This document shows, one piece after another, positions 1 to 8,378 of a stretch of DNA of 64,000 nucleotides. The DNA is taken from the NCBI RefSeq assembly GCF_030816505.1, contig NZ_JAUSYB010000001.1:3906001-3970000 (forward strand). The letters run 5' to 3'. This stretch comes from Microbacterium sp. W4I20 (GTDB taxonomy: Bacteria > Actinomycetota > Actinomycetes > Actinomycetales > Microbacteriaceae). Every line of letters starts with the position of its first letter. The stretch's first letter is position 1. The translations under genes and the position numbers were made by a program. The notes below the pieces were generated by a model, which was given only the letters and a program-made list of their open reading frames with translations, was not told where the DNA came from and did no database searches.

Positions 1-345
1 ATGAAAAAGTGGTTGATTCTTGCCGGGGCGATCGCCCTGGAGGTGACTGCGACGCTCTCGCTCAAAGGGGCGATGGACCTCCCTGCCCTGTATGCCGTCG
101 TTGTGATCGGATATCTCGGATCCTTCGTAGCGCTCTCTCTCGTTCTTAGAGCGGGTATGGCGCTCGGCGTTACTTATGGAATTTGGGGCGCATCAGGGGT
201 GATGCTTACGGCCGTCTTGTCGTCGCTGCTGTTCGGTGAGCCACTCACTGCCGTCATGGGCCTTGGAATTGTCCTGATCATCGGCGGAGTGCTCTGCGTC
301 GAACTTGGCTCACAAGCCGCGCGTCAGAAAAGCACGGTCGCCTAA
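1..345 (+). CDS. SMR family efflux subunit, first of a pair
   Basis: This encodes a 114-residue small multidrug resistance (SMR) protein, a four-helix inner-membrane carrier family that exchanges organic cations for protons. Four hydrophobic stretches fill the protein, the membrane-embedded glutamate essential in this family is at residue 14, and the helix-3 pattern GMALGVTYGIW is present. The ATG at base 1 gives the usual SMR N-terminus, so the gene looks complete although nothing upstream is visible. It overlaps the next SMR gene by one base (TAATG), which suggests the two are translated together and form a heterodimer like EbrAB or YkkCD. The substrate is not predictable. Confidence 0.9.
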   Translation: MKKWLILAGAIALEVTATLSLKGAMDLPALYAVVVIGYLGSFVALSLVLRAGMALGVTYGIWGASGVMLTAVLSSLLFGEPLTAVMGLGIVLIIGGVLCVELGSQAARQKSTVA

Positions 346-665
346 TGGGCTGGTTGTTTCTGATCGGTGCAATCGCCTTCGAAGTCTTCGCCACAATCTC
401 GCTCCGGATGGTCTCGACCGGTAAGAAAAAATGGCTCATTGGAGTCGTGATCGGCTACCTCGTCGCATTCGCGATGCTCGTCCTCACCCTGAGCACGGGG
501 ATGGCACTCGGCGTTGCCTACGGCATCTGGGCCGCAGCTGGCGTTGCGTTGACTGCCGTACTGAGCAGGTTCCTCTTCAAGGAGCCACTCACCCTCATCA
601 TGTGTGTTGGTGTCGCACTCATCGTTGGAGGAGTGTTGCTCGTCGAAATCGGTGCCGCTCACTAA
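345..665 (+). CDS. SMR family efflux subunit, second of a pair
   Basis: This 106-residue protein is the partner of the preceding SMR subunit and has the same four-helix layout, with the essential acidic residue at Glu13 and the helix-3 pattern GMALGVAYGIWAAAG. The two proteins are clearly homologous but differ in the loop after helix 1 (this one has a basic Lys-Lys-Lys stretch), as in heterodimeric SMR pairs where the subunits insert in opposite orientations. Its ATG overlaps the stop codon of the first gene. A strong hairpin follows 11 bases after the stop, so the pair seems to end the transcript. Confidence 0.9.
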   Translation: MGWLFLIGAIAFEVFATISLRMVSTGKKKWLIGVVIGYLVAFAMLVLTLSTGMALGVAYGIWAAAGVALTAVLSRFLFKEPLTLIMCVGVALIVGGVLLVEIGAAH

Positions 666-675
666 CGCGGCGTTA

Positions 676-717
676 GCCGAAGTGCCCGTTGAGGTTTCCC
701 TCAACGGGCACTTCGGC
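676..717 (+). terminator. Intrinsic-type hairpin after the SMR pair
   Basis: A perfect 19-bp inverted repeat (676-694 with 699-717) and a 4-base loop lie directly after the SMR pair. There is no clear U tract, as is common in high-GC actinobacteria. It can also end minus-strand transcripts coming from the SDR gene that stops at 816. Confidence 0.8.
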
Positions 718-815
718 CTGAGTCATCTTCTAGGGCGGATCCCGCCGCGGGTTTGGTTTTACGCAGGCATTTCGTTCCGAAAGCGGGGACTTTTCGATCC
801 TGCGTTCCCTTGGGT

Positions 816-1571
816 TTACTGTGCCAGGTAGCCACCGTCGACGGGGTAGTGAGAGCCGGTGACGAAGCTTGCAGCATCGCTTGCGAGGAAGGCGATCACG
901 GCCGCCACCTCGTCGGCCCTACCGAGTCGTCCGATCGGGTGCTTGCTCTCCGTGTATCGAAGCATGTCTGCGTCCATGTTGTCTTCGACGAGGGGCGTGA
1001 GGATGAAGCCAGGGCCGACCGAGTTGATGCGGACACCCTGCGCGGCGTAGTCGAGTGCGGCAGCTTTGGTGAGTCCCAGGACGGCGTGTTTTGAGGTGAT
1101 GTATGCGCTGGACATGGCAACACCGATACTGGAAGCGATCGAGCCGGTGTTGACGATCGCGCCGCCGCCATTCGCGACAAGGGCTGGCAGTTGGGCACGC
1201 ATTCCGTTCATGACCCCGGTGACGTTGACAGCGAGGACTTCGTCCCAGGTCTGCATGGGATAGTCGGCGGCTGCAGCTACCGATCCGCCAATCCCTGCGT
1301 TGTTGATGGCAATGCCGAGAGGCGCGAGCTCGCTGGCCTTGCGCACGGCCTCGAAGGCGTGCTCCGGGTCGGTGACATCTCCGACCAGTCCTACGGCTTT
1401 GCCGCCAGCGGCGATGATCTCATCGACCACGCTATTGAGGAGCGCGGCGTTGATGTCGGTGATAAGGACGGATGCGCCGTTCGCGGCAAGCAAATGAGCA
1501 GTCGCCCGGCCGATGCCGGATGCGCCTCCTGTCACGATTGCGGAACGGTTGGCGACGTCATATGCGGCCAT
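816..1571 (-). CDS. SDR family oxidoreductase
   Basis: A 251-residue classical short-chain dehydrogenase/reductase, a cytosolic NAD(P)-dependent enzyme that oxidises or reduces hydroxyl/keto groups. The cofactor motif GGASGIG is near residue 15, NNAG near residue 90, and the catalytic Tyr-x-x-x-Lys appears as YITSK. The C-terminus ends in the PVDGGY pattern typical of the family. It lies 107 bases downstream of a second SDR gene on the same strand and is probably cotranscribed with it. Substrate is unknown; the family is too broad to assign. Confidence 0.85.
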   Translation of the reverse strand: MAAYDVANRSAIVTGGASGIGRATAHLLAANGASVLITDINAALLNSVVDEIIAAGGKAVGLVGDVTDPEHAFEAVRKASELAPLGIAINNAGIGGSVAAAADYPMQTWDEVLAVNVTGVMNGMRAQLPALVANGGGAIVNTGSIASSIGVAMSSAYITSKHAVLGLTKAAALDYAAQGVRINSVGPGFILTPLVEDNMDADMLRYTESKHPIGRLGRADEVAAVIAFLASDAASFVTGSHYPVDGGYLAQ

Positions 1572-1678
1572 GATGTGCTTCTTTCTCTAGGGGTGATTTG
1601 TGCGTCAAATGAAGGTCTGCGTGAAGGAACTGCCCACGATTGTTGGATAGAGGGCGTCTGTTTTTCGGGACTGAGTCG

Positions 1679-2575
1679 TTATACGGGAAACGTGACGCCA
1701 GTGAGTTCCTCGGACACGGACCACAGGCGGCGCTGCGTTGCCAGGTCGTAAGAGGCGGCGCTGGAGGTAACCAGCTGCGGGTGTCCTCGCGTCTCCCGCA
1801 TACGGTCGGGGCCGTAGTACTGGCCGCCGAGCACACTTGCATCAGTTGCGGCACGCAGGGTGGGTAGCGCGCCGTCCGCAGCGCTCTGGGCAAGCAGAGG
1901 CTTGACGGCGGCCGAGGCGACCCGAGCGAGGGCGGGCAAGTTCTGGGTCAGCTCGGTGGACGCGTTGCCCGGGTGCGCGGCGACGGCCACAGTGCTGCCG
2001 CGCTCGGCGAGGCGGCGCTGCAATTCGTAGGTGAACATCAGGTTGGCCAGCTTGGCCTGACCGTAGGCGGCGACACGGTCGTAGGTGCGGTCCCACTGCA
2101 GGTCATCGAAATAGATGTCCGCCCGAATGCGGTGACCGTAGCTGCTGACTGTCACCACCCGGGAGCCTGGCACCGGCAGGAGGTGATCGAGCAGCAGCCC
2201 GGTCAGCGCGAAATGGCCGAGGTGGTTCACGCCGAACTGCAGGTCGAAGCCATCGGCTGTCTTCTGATGAGGCGTGTACATCACGCCGGCGTTGTTGATC
2301 AGCAGGTCGATCCGCGGGTGAGCGGACCGGAGGTCGGTGGCCGCTGCGCGCACGGATGCCAGGGAGCTCAAGTCCAGGTTCTGGACGGTGACGTTGGCGC
2401 CGGGCACATGAGCGGCGATTCTCGACGCGGCCTGTTCGCCCTTGCCGATATCGCGGACGGCGAGGACCACTGCCGCTCCGTGGTCCGCGAGGGCACGGGC
2501 GGTCTCGAAGCCGAGTCCGCTGCTGCCTCCAGTGATCACGGCGACCCGGCCGTCCTGTCGGGGGATGTCATTCAT
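1679..2575 (-). CDS. SDR family oxidoreductase, retinol/protochlorophyllide-reductase-like
   Basis: A 298-residue short-chain dehydrogenase of the longer type related to retinol dehydrogenases and light-independent protochlorophyllide-reductase-like proteins. It has GGSSGLG for cofactor binding, NNAGVMYTP, a catalytic serine in TVSSYGHR and the active-site pair in YGQAK. The open frame extends upstream to 2788, but that would overlap the divergent regulator; the ATG at 2575 gives a normal N-terminus just before the Rossmann fold. It is divergent from a TetR gene 118 bases away, which is the likely regulator. Confidence 0.85.
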   Translation of the reverse strand: MNDIPRQDGRVAVITGGSSGLGFETARALADHGAAVVLAVRDIGKGEQAASRIAAHVPGANVTVQNLDLSSLASVRAAATDLRSAHPRIDLLINNAGVMYTPHQKTADGFDLQFGVNHLGHFALTGLLLDHLLPVPGSRVVTVSSYGHRIRADIYFDDLQWDRTYDRVAAYGQAKLANLMFTYELQRRLAERGSTVAVAAHPGNASTELTQNLPALARVASAAVKPLLAQSAADGALPTLRAATDASVLGGQYYGPDRMRETRGHPQLVTSSAASYDLATQRRLWSVSEELTGVTFPV

Positions 2576-2613
2576 GGTCCATGGGGTGGTCACGGGGGCG
2601 GCTCCGATGTTTC

Positions 2614-2635
2614 GTGGTCGACTTGTCGATGCCAC
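2614..2635. promoter_or_regulatory. Imperfect palindrome, candidate TetR operator
   Basis: Between the SDR gene (start 2575) and the TetR gene (start 2694) lies a TCGAC-tt-GTCGA inverted repeat flanked by GTGG and CCAC. Its position between divergent promoters fits an autoregulatory operator, but the sequence alone cannot show binding. Confidence 0.35.
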
Positions 2636-2693
2636 TATAAGCCACATCTGCCACTGAGTGTCACCTATGCCGACTAACGGTAGGGTAATACAC

Positions 2694-3344
2694 ATGAACG
2701 AGTCCACTCCGATCCCCGTGCGTGAACGAGCGCGACGGGCCATGCGCGCCGAGCTGGCGATGCTGGCGCAGGATCTGTTCGCGGACAAGGGCTACGAACA
2801 GACGACGATCGATGACCTGGTCGCGGCTGCCGGCATCTCCAGGCGCACGTTCTTTCGCTACTTCACCTCGAAAGAGGACCTCATGCTGGGCAAATACGAT
2901 GCCTGGTCGCAGATGCTGGCCGAGGCGCTCGCTGCACGACCCGTCGACGAGCCGGTCTGGGAATCGCTGCGGCGGACATTCGATGTTGTCGTCGAGCACT
3001 TCGAAGACGCGACGCTAGCGGAGCGGGCCCTCGCGATCGAGAAGATCATCCACGAGATCCCCGCCCTGAGCGCGAGCGAGCTCGAGCGGATCTCACGCGT
3101 CCAGGGCGAACTCGCCGAACTGGTGGGGGCGCGGATCGGCCTTCAAGCGGTCACCGACCCTCGCCCGGCTGTCATCGCCGGCGCGGCCCTGACCTGCGTG
3201 CTCGCCGCGAAGGACGTCTGGATGACCACAGACCGCGGCCGACCGTTCGGAGCGCTGCTCGATGAAGCCATGGGCGCGCTCAAGCCGGTAACGTCACAAA
3301 GCGACAACAGAAGCCCGTCATCGACTGATCAAGTTCACAGCTGA
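2694..3344 (+). CDS. TetR/AcrR family transcriptional regulator
   Basis: A 216-residue TetR-type repressor. The N-terminal helix-turn-helix is unmistakable (ARRAMRAELAMLAQDLFADK, then TIDDLVAAAGISRRTFFRYF near residues 35-55), and the remaining alpha-helical part would bind a ligand and dimerise. The ATG at 2694 is chosen because a TAGGGT -10-like hexamer ends 7 bases upstream, the leaderless arrangement seen for several genes here; an upstream in-frame start at 2658 would sit inside the promoter. It is divergent from the SDR gene at 2575 and probably represses it and itself. Confidence 0.85.
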   Translation: MNESTPIPVRERARRAMRAELAMLAQDLFADKGYEQTTIDDLVAAAGISRRTFFRYFTSKEDLMLGKYDAWSQMLAEALAARPVDEPVWESLRRTFDVVVEHFEDATLAERALAIEKIIHEIPALSASELERISRVQGELAELVGARIGLQAVTDPRPAVIAGAALTCVLAAKDVWMTTDRGRPFGALLDEAMGALKPVTSQSDNRSPSSTDQVHS

Positions 3345-3410
3345 CGTCCGCCAGTGAGCTGTCGCTATTCTCGCGCCTGCATCGGATAGCAGTTCGACTG
3401 CCGCTCGGGA

Positions 3411-4052
3411 TCATGTCTGAGCGGCGTTGGCGACGCGCAGGTTCGGACTTTCGAAGCGTCCGAGGATGGCTGCGGCAGAGCGGCGGAGCGTGCTCTCGGT
3501 GAGTGGATCATCGACCTCTCGCATCGAGGCGTGTGCGCTTGTTCCGTCGATCAGTGCGAGGAGTTGCCACGCGGTCTCGTCGGCGCTTTCGACATGGAAC
3601 TCGAGAAGGCTCATCCCCTCTTCGATGATGTCGCGGACGAGTCGGTGCCATACCCCGGCTTGCTCGCGGAGCGCGGACTTCAGATGGGGGTTTCTTCGCG
3701 CGACCGCCCAGCTTTCGACCCACACGAAGGTCACCGCCGCATACTCCTCACTCAAGGACGACTCGAGCACAGCGTCGAGCTTTTCTACTGGTCCAGGCAG
3801 GTTCTCGAAAGCCTTGGTCATCTCGTCGTACTCCTCTGAAGCAAGAGCCGTGTAGGCCTTGGCGATGAGTTCGTCGAGCGAGAAGTAGTGGGTGACGAGG
3901 CCGGGTGTGACCTGGGCTAGAGCGGCGATCGGCCGAACGGCCAGAGCGCCAAGCCCCTCGTCGCGAGCGATCTGCTTCGCCGCCCGCACGATCTCGGCCG
4001 CCCGTTGCTCTGGTGGCAGCCTCACCCGCGTACTCGCGATCTTCGTTGACAT
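3411..4052 (-). CDS. TetR family transcriptional regulator
   Basis: A 213-residue TetR-type regulator with the N-terminal DNA-binding helix-turn-helix around residues 20-60 (IVRAAKQIARDEGLGALAVR, then VTPGLVTHYFSLDELIAKA) and a BetI-like C-terminal domain. It is divergent from an NCS1 permease gene starting 66 bases away, so it is the natural candidate to control the permease-MBL hydrolase operon. The ligand is unknown but is likely the transported compound or its product. The gene stands alone on the minus strand; its 3' end is 66 bases from the end of the neighbouring TetR gene and the two converge. Confidence 0.85.
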   Translation of the reverse strand: MSTKIASTRVRLPPEQRAAEIVRAAKQIARDEGLGALAVRPIAALAQVTPGLVTHYFSLDELIAKAYTALASEEYDEMTKAFENLPGPVEKLDAVLESSLSEEYAAVTFVWVESWAVARRNPHLKSALREQAGVWHRLVRDIIEEGMSLLEFHVESADETAWQLLALIDGTSAHASMREVDDPLTESTLRRSAAAILGRFESPNLRVANAAQT

Positions 4053-4077
4053 GTCTTCATACTCTCACTACGCTCGC

Positions 4078-4101
4078 CCTATTGGTCAGCGGTTTAATAG
4101 G
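4078..4101. promoter_or_regulatory. Inverted repeat between TetR and NCS1 permease
   Basis: CCTATT and AATAGG form a perfect 6-bp inverted repeat separated by 12 bases, placed 17 bases before the permease start and 26 bases from the TetR start. Its size (24 bp) and position suit a TetR operator. Confidence 0.35.
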
Positions 4102-4117
4102 CGATGGAGACTATGGC

Positions 4118-5551
4118 ATGAGCAGCACCAGAAGCAACACAGTGAGCACAGATACCGCTGGTCATATCGAGGTCGGAGGGATCGATGTCATCGCAGAAGA
4201 TCAGCGCCACGGTCGCCCTGCCGGTCTTTTCGGGATCTGGGCCGCCGCGAACGTCACCTACCTCTACATCGTCTACGGCGGGCTGCTCGTCATTGTCGGT
4301 TTGCAGGTGTGGGAAGCGCTCATCATCTGCGTTCTCGGAAACCTGTGGTGGTTCGCCGTCGGCTGGGTCTCGATCTCCGGCCCGGCGTCCGGCACTCCCA
4401 GCGTCATCATCATGCGGGCGATGTTCGGCGTGCGCGGCAACAAGTTTTTTGGGGCCGGACTCGGCGCGTTGATCGCGGTCCTCTTCGTGATCTTGAACGT
4501 CACTTTCGCGGCACTCGCGTCGACGGCACTGTTTGAGGCTCTCGGGGTCGATGTGACGCCAGTGGGGGAGTTGCTGCTGCTCATCGCTGTGGCCGCTCTG
4601 AGCCTCACGCTCAGCGTCTTCGGTCACGCCACGATCGAACGCCTGAGTCCATACATCTCCATCGTTGTCGGTGCGTGCTTCCTCCTCGCCGGCATCTTCG
4701 TGCTCAGTGCCGCCGACTGGGGATACCAGTCCCCAGCTCTCGGCATCGGGGAGCGAGCAGCACTCTGGCTGCTGGGACTGACGATCATCGCCTCCGGACC
4801 GCTCTCCTGGTACACCAGCGCCGACTTCTCCCGATACCTCCCAACCACGAGCTCAAGGAAGGCCATCGTCGTCTGGACCGCACTGGGCGGCATCATCCCC
4901 TCTGTCCTGCTCGGAGCACTGGGGGCCATCGCCGCCACCAGCATCGACATGAACGACCCGCAGACCGCGATCGCCGCCATCGTTCCCGCCTGGTTCTATC
5001 CTGTGTTCCTCGCGGCGGTGATCGTGGGGAGCATCGCCAACAACGCCCTCACCGCGTACTCCGCCGGCCTCTACGTCCAGACCTTCGCCCCCCGCGTCCG
5101 ACGTTGGGTCACAGTGACAATCGTGGGAGCCGTGTGTGTGCTGGCGGCGGTGTACCTGCTCTTCCTCGCACGGGATCTCCTGGAAACGCTCAACTACCTG
5201 ATCGAGATCTCGGTCGCGGTCATGGGCCCCCTCCTCGCGATCTACGTCGCGGACGTGGTGCTGCGCCGTAACCGCTACGACGGCTTGGAGTTGAGCCGCA
5301 CGGACAACAGGAGCCCGTTATGGTTCCGCAGTGGGTGGTCGCTCCCTGGGACAGCGGCCCTGCTGATCGCCACAACGGTGGCGCTCCTGATGGTGAACAC
5401 CACTCTGTACGTCGGCCCGATCGCCGCGGCTCTGGGAGGCGCCGACCTCTCCTCCATCGCGGGCCCGCTGATCGCAGTAGCCACGTACGCAACGCTGTGG
5501 AAGCGCGAGGAGCAGCGGACATCGTCCAATCGAACTGGAGTCGCCGCATGA
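4118..5551 (+). CDS. NCS1 family purine-cytosine-type permease
   Basis: A 477-residue cytosine-permease-like transporter of the nucleobase:cation symporter-1 family, which imports nucleobases, hydantoins, allantoin or related ring compounds with a cation. About twelve hydrophobic segments are visible, and the start region GIWAAANVTYLYIVYGG and the GVRGNKFFG loop are typical of the family. The ATG at 4118 is chosen since the hydrophilic N-terminus from here has normal length and the reading frame upstream overlaps the divergent TetR gene. Its stop overlaps the ATG of the next gene (ATGA), implying coupled translation with the MBL hydrolase, which presumably acts on the imported compound. Confidence 0.88.
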   Translation: MSSTRSNTVSTDTAGHIEVGGIDVIAEDQRHGRPAGLFGIWAAANVTYLYIVYGGLLVIVGLQVWEALIICVLGNLWWFAVGWVSISGPASGTPSVIIMRAMFGVRGNKFFGAGLGALIAVLFVILNVTFAALASTALFEALGVDVTPVGELLLLIAVAALSLTLSVFGHATIERLSPYISIVVGACFLLAGIFVLSAADWGYQSPALGIGERAALWLLGLTIIASGPLSWYTSADFSRYLPTTSSRKAIVVWTALGGIIPSVLLGALGAIAATSIDMNDPQTAIAAIVPAWFYPVFLAAVIVGSIANNALTAYSAGLYVQTFAPRVRRWVTVTIVGAVCVLAAVYLLFLARDLLETLNYLIEISVAVMGPLLAIYVADVVLRRNRYDGLELSRTDNRSPLWFRSGWSLPGTAALLIATTVALLMVNTTLYVGPIAAALGGADLSSIAGPLIAVATYATLWKREEQRTSSNRTGVAA

Positions 5552-6306
5552 CTCTTCCCGTCGTAACTGACTGGTTTCGAATGCGTGACGTCTCCCCAGG
5601 CCTCACTCAAATCGACGAACCATACGCGCACGAGTTCGTTCGCGGCAACATCTGGTGGAGACAAGGCCGGGACCGGGACCTCCTCGTCGATACTGGGCTC
5701 GGAATCGCCAGCCTTCGACAAGCGCTCCGAACGCTGACAGCCACGCAAGGACTCACATGGCGCGAGCCGATCGTCGTCCTCACCCACGGGCACCTCGACC
5801 ACGCCGGAGGCGCCGCAGAATTCGCCGATGTGCGGGCGCATCCGGGGGACGTGCCGGCAGCGGTGACATCGCTCCACGGACGCACCTTTGCCCAGCAGCT
5901 GGGAGCGAAACCAGACCCGTCACTGCCCGAAGGCCTGCTCGTCTCAGCCTCACCGCGAGCGGCATGGGATCCCCGACACCACGACGTCGGCGAAATCACC
6001 GCCACCCCCGCAGAAGCAGGAGACATCATCGACCTCGGGGACCGGCGATACGAGGTTCTGCACCTCCCGGGCCACACCCACGGCAGCATCGCACTTCTCG
6101 ACCGGGTCAACCGCGAACTGTTCTCCGGAGACGTCGTCTACGACGACATCTTGCTCGACGACCTCCACGAATCAGACCCCGAGGACTACCGACGTTCCAT
6201 GGACCTACTCCGACGACTCGACGTCAACGACGTCCGGCCGGGCCACGGATCGTCATTCGATCACTACGTCCTCCAGCGCATCATCCGCGCGTACACGTCC
6301 CGTTGA
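5548..6306 (+). CDS. MBL-fold metallo-hydrolase
   Basis: A 252-residue metallo-beta-lactamase-fold hydrolase, a cytosolic metal-dependent enzyme class that cleaves lactones, amides, thioesters or phosphoesters. The metal-binding motif THGHLDHAGG is near residue 78, further ligands are in LHLPGHTHG and FSGDVVYDD, and the last His is in RPGHGSSFD. The ATG overlaps the stop of the permease (ATGA). The same permease-MBL coupling recurs at 25155-27419, although the two hydrolases are only distantly alike. No signal peptide is seen. The substrate is probably what the permease brings in; the exact reaction cannot be told from sequence. Confidence 0.85.
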   Translation: MTLPVVTDWFRMRDVSPGLTQIDEPYAHEFVRGNIWWRQGRDRDLLVDTGLGIASLRQALRTLTATQGLTWREPIVVLTHGHLDHAGGAAEFADVRAHPGDVPAAVTSLHGRTFAQQLGAKPDPSLPEGLLVSASPRAAWDPRHHDVGEITATPAEAGDIIDLGDRRYEVLHLPGHTHGSIALLDRVNRELFSGDVVYDDILLDDLHESDPEDYRRSMDLLRRLDVNDVRPGHGSSFDHYVLQRIIRAYTSR

Positions 6307-6802
6307 ACGCCGCCGTCGGCGAGCCTCGGGTACGGTGTTCGCCCGTCCCACGCTTCCGCCTCCGCGACGGGCGATCCGTTCCGAAGTACTCCGAGGATTC
6401 TCCACGGTTCCAGCTTCCGCAGCCCGATTTCGCTGAACCGCCGAGAACGGCCGTGCACGGTGATCGTCCCTGGACCTGTGGGACAGATGATCACTAGCGC
6501 CCGTTCGCCGTAGGTGGTTTGGGTCGCAACTGCGAAGACTTCGGTGGTGTCCGGCTGGACGCTTCCAAACCCGGCGAGGACCCCGGGGCCGTCGATCTCC
6601 ACCGATACGGTGGCGGTGGCGTCGGTCGCGATTGTTCCCGTCTCGTCGGAGAGCTCGACGCTGAGGTTCGCGAGATCCGTGCCGTCAGCCCTCAGCTCGG
6701 AGCGATCCGAGGTGAGGGCAAGATGGATCCGCTCGCCGCGAGTGCGCAGGGTGCTGCTGCCGATCTCCTCCCCGGGCGCGATACCGGATCGCCATGCTCG
6801 TC
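6264..6802 (-). pseudogene. C-terminal remnant of a GH2 family glycosidase
   Basis: Reading the minus strand from 6802 gives ELRADGTDLANLSVELSDE, then a DGPGVLAGFGS stretch, then GERALVIICPTGPGTITV. This pattern is characteristic of the immunoglobulin-like C-terminal domains of glycoside hydrolase family 2 beta-galactosidases. Only this tail is present: the catalytic barrel is missing, a TGA at 6803 closes the frame upstream, and the 3' end runs into the end of the MBL gene. It is a truncated relic, not a functional gene. The frame itself is still open over about 180 codons, so the truncation may be recent. Confidence 0.65.
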
Positions 6803-7073
6803 ATCATCGCGTCTCTCGGCTTGCTGGCAGGTATGGTGCTCATGCGCTGCCCGGTGTGGACGGTCTTCCAGGAAGGGACAATGATGGCCCTGCCGCTGAC
6901 TGCCGCCTTGACCTACTACTTCGGAACAAGATGGCTCAAAGGGCCGGAAGAAGAAGTAGCCCGTCGGTCGTACCGACTAGCTGGTTGTCGGCACGGTGCT
7001 TGTCGTACCGCTTCCTCTAACTTTGAATCCGCATATTGCTGCGAAGCCGGGAGTCTGCCCAGCTTTCGCTCGC
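6803..7073. other. Gap with a possible small membrane-protein fragment
   Basis: This stretch has no recognisable gene. On the plus strand an ATG at 6794 opens a frame whose first 55 codons are hydrophobic with two possible membrane segments (LVIIASLGLLAGMVLM and MALPLTAALTYYF), then a charged stretch, after which the frame loses protein-like character up to 7093. It might be the tail of a lost membrane protein gene or a small two-helix protein. It overlaps the end of the M24 gene, which argues against an intact gene. Confidence 0.3.
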
Positions 7074-8378
7074 TCAGTATGGGTTTGCGATGAAAAGCTC
7101 CTGTGCCGGGAATTTCGTGAGCACCTCGATGCCGTAGTCGGTAACGACCACTTCTTCCTCAATGCGCGCGGCCGACACGCCGTCGCTCGCAGGGCAGTAG
7201 GTCTCCATCGCGAAGACCATGCCCGAGCGCAGCTCGACAGGGTCCTTCATCGAGTTCAAACGGGAGATGATCGGTCGTTCGTGCAGTCCCAGGCCGAGGC
7301 CGTGAGCGAATTGGAGGCCGAATGCCGCGAGCTCGTTCTCGAAACCGAAATCCTCGGCGCGAGGCAGCACGCTGGCGACCTGGTCGCTTCCGACTCCCGG
7401 CTTGATCGCGTCGAGCGCGAGATCCATCCACTCCCGTGCCTGCTTGTACGCGTCGCGCTGACTCGGCGTCGACCAGCCGACCCCGAACGTGCGGTAATAG
7501 CAGGTGCGATAGCCGTTGAACGAGTGGATCATATCGAAGAACGCCTGGTCGCCGGGGCGGATGATCCGGTCGGTGAAGTTGTGCGGATGCGGATTGCAAC
7601 GTTCACCTGAGATCGCGTTGACAGCCTCGACCTGGTCCGAGCCATACTCGTAAAGCCGCTTGTTCGCCAGCGCCACGATCTCATTCTCCCGCACCCCCGG
7701 CTTGAGCGCTTCGACGATGTCCTGGTAGACGCCATCGACCATCGCTGCGGCCTGATTGAGCAGGAGGATCTCGTCCTGATTCTTGATCACACGAGCGTCC
7801 AGCATCGCCTGCTGCGCGTCCGCGACCCGCAGTCCTTGACGCTGCAGCTCGAACAGGAACGGCGGCTCCACGATGTCGACACCCAAAGGCGCGTCGGCCA
7901 GGCCGGCCGACTTGAGCAGCGAAGCGATCTCGGACACGGCATCGCGCATGAGCCCCGCGCCGTCGGGCGACACCGCGCCCCGGAAACCGAGGAAACCCGC
8001 CCGATAGTTCTCCTCCGGCAGCCAATCCGAGTACAGCTTGTGGTGACGGACAGCGGAGCCGAAGTCCCAGAGAATCGGATCGTGACCGCGCATCAGAAGC
8101 GCGTACCGGATCATCTTGTCGCCGAGCGCTCCACCGATCCACGTCTGGGTCGTGTAGCGGATGTTGTAGAAGTCGAACAGCAAAAACGCGCCGCAGTCAC
8201 TGTTCTCGAGCGCTTCTTGGGCGCGTGAGAGGCGGTAGTCACGCAGTCGGTCGAAATCGACACGGCGTTCGTAGTCCACCCCGTTCTGACCCGGCGCCTC
8301 CAGCGGTCGTATGCCTGCAGGCCGAGACGTGGGCCGCTCGAACCGACGATCCCGCTGATGTGAGTGATGCGCCCCCAT
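7074..8378 (-). CDS. M24 (creatinase/aminopeptidase P) family protein lacking one metal ligand
   Basis: A 434-residue protein with the N-terminal creatinase-like domain and the C-terminal pita-bread fold of M24 peptidases (Xaa-Pro aminopeptidase, creatinase, DMSP lyase DddP). Most metal-site positions are visible: Asp in AFFDMIHSF, His in HGLGLGLHERP, Glu in FAMETYCP and Glu in RIEEEVVV. The second metal Asp, usually in a SDITRT-like motif, is replaced (TCYYRTF carries Tyr). A normal two-metal peptidase mechanism is therefore doubtful, and a lyase or amidohydrolase role is possible. The ATG at 8378 overlaps the stop of the upstream dehydrogenase gene (TGATG), so the two form an operon. Confidence 0.8.
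   Translation of the reverse strand: MGAHHSHQRDRRFERPTSRPAGIRPLEAPGQNGVDYERRVDFDRLRDYRLSRAQEALENSDCGAFLLFDFYNIRYTTQTWIGGALGDKMIRYALLMRGHDPILWDFGSAVRHHKLYSDWLPEENYRAGFLGFRGAVSPDGAGLMRDAVSEIASLLKSAGLADAPLGVDIVEPPFLFELQRQGLRVADAQQAMLDARVIKNQDEILLLNQAAAMVDGVYQDIVEALKPGVRENEIVALANKRLYEYGSDQVEAVNAISGERCNPHPHNFTDRIIRPGDQAFFDMIHSFNGYRTCYYRTFGVGWSTPSQRDAYKQAREWMDLALDAIKPGVGSDQVASVLPRAEDFGFENELAAFGLQFAHGLGLGLHERPIISRLNSMKDPVELRSGMVFAMETYCPASDGVSAARIEEEVVVTDYGIEVLTKFPAQELFIANPY

Noticed and set aside
342..704. Minus-strand frame opposite the SMR genes
   Set aside because: Highly acidic shadow of the SMR coding sequence.
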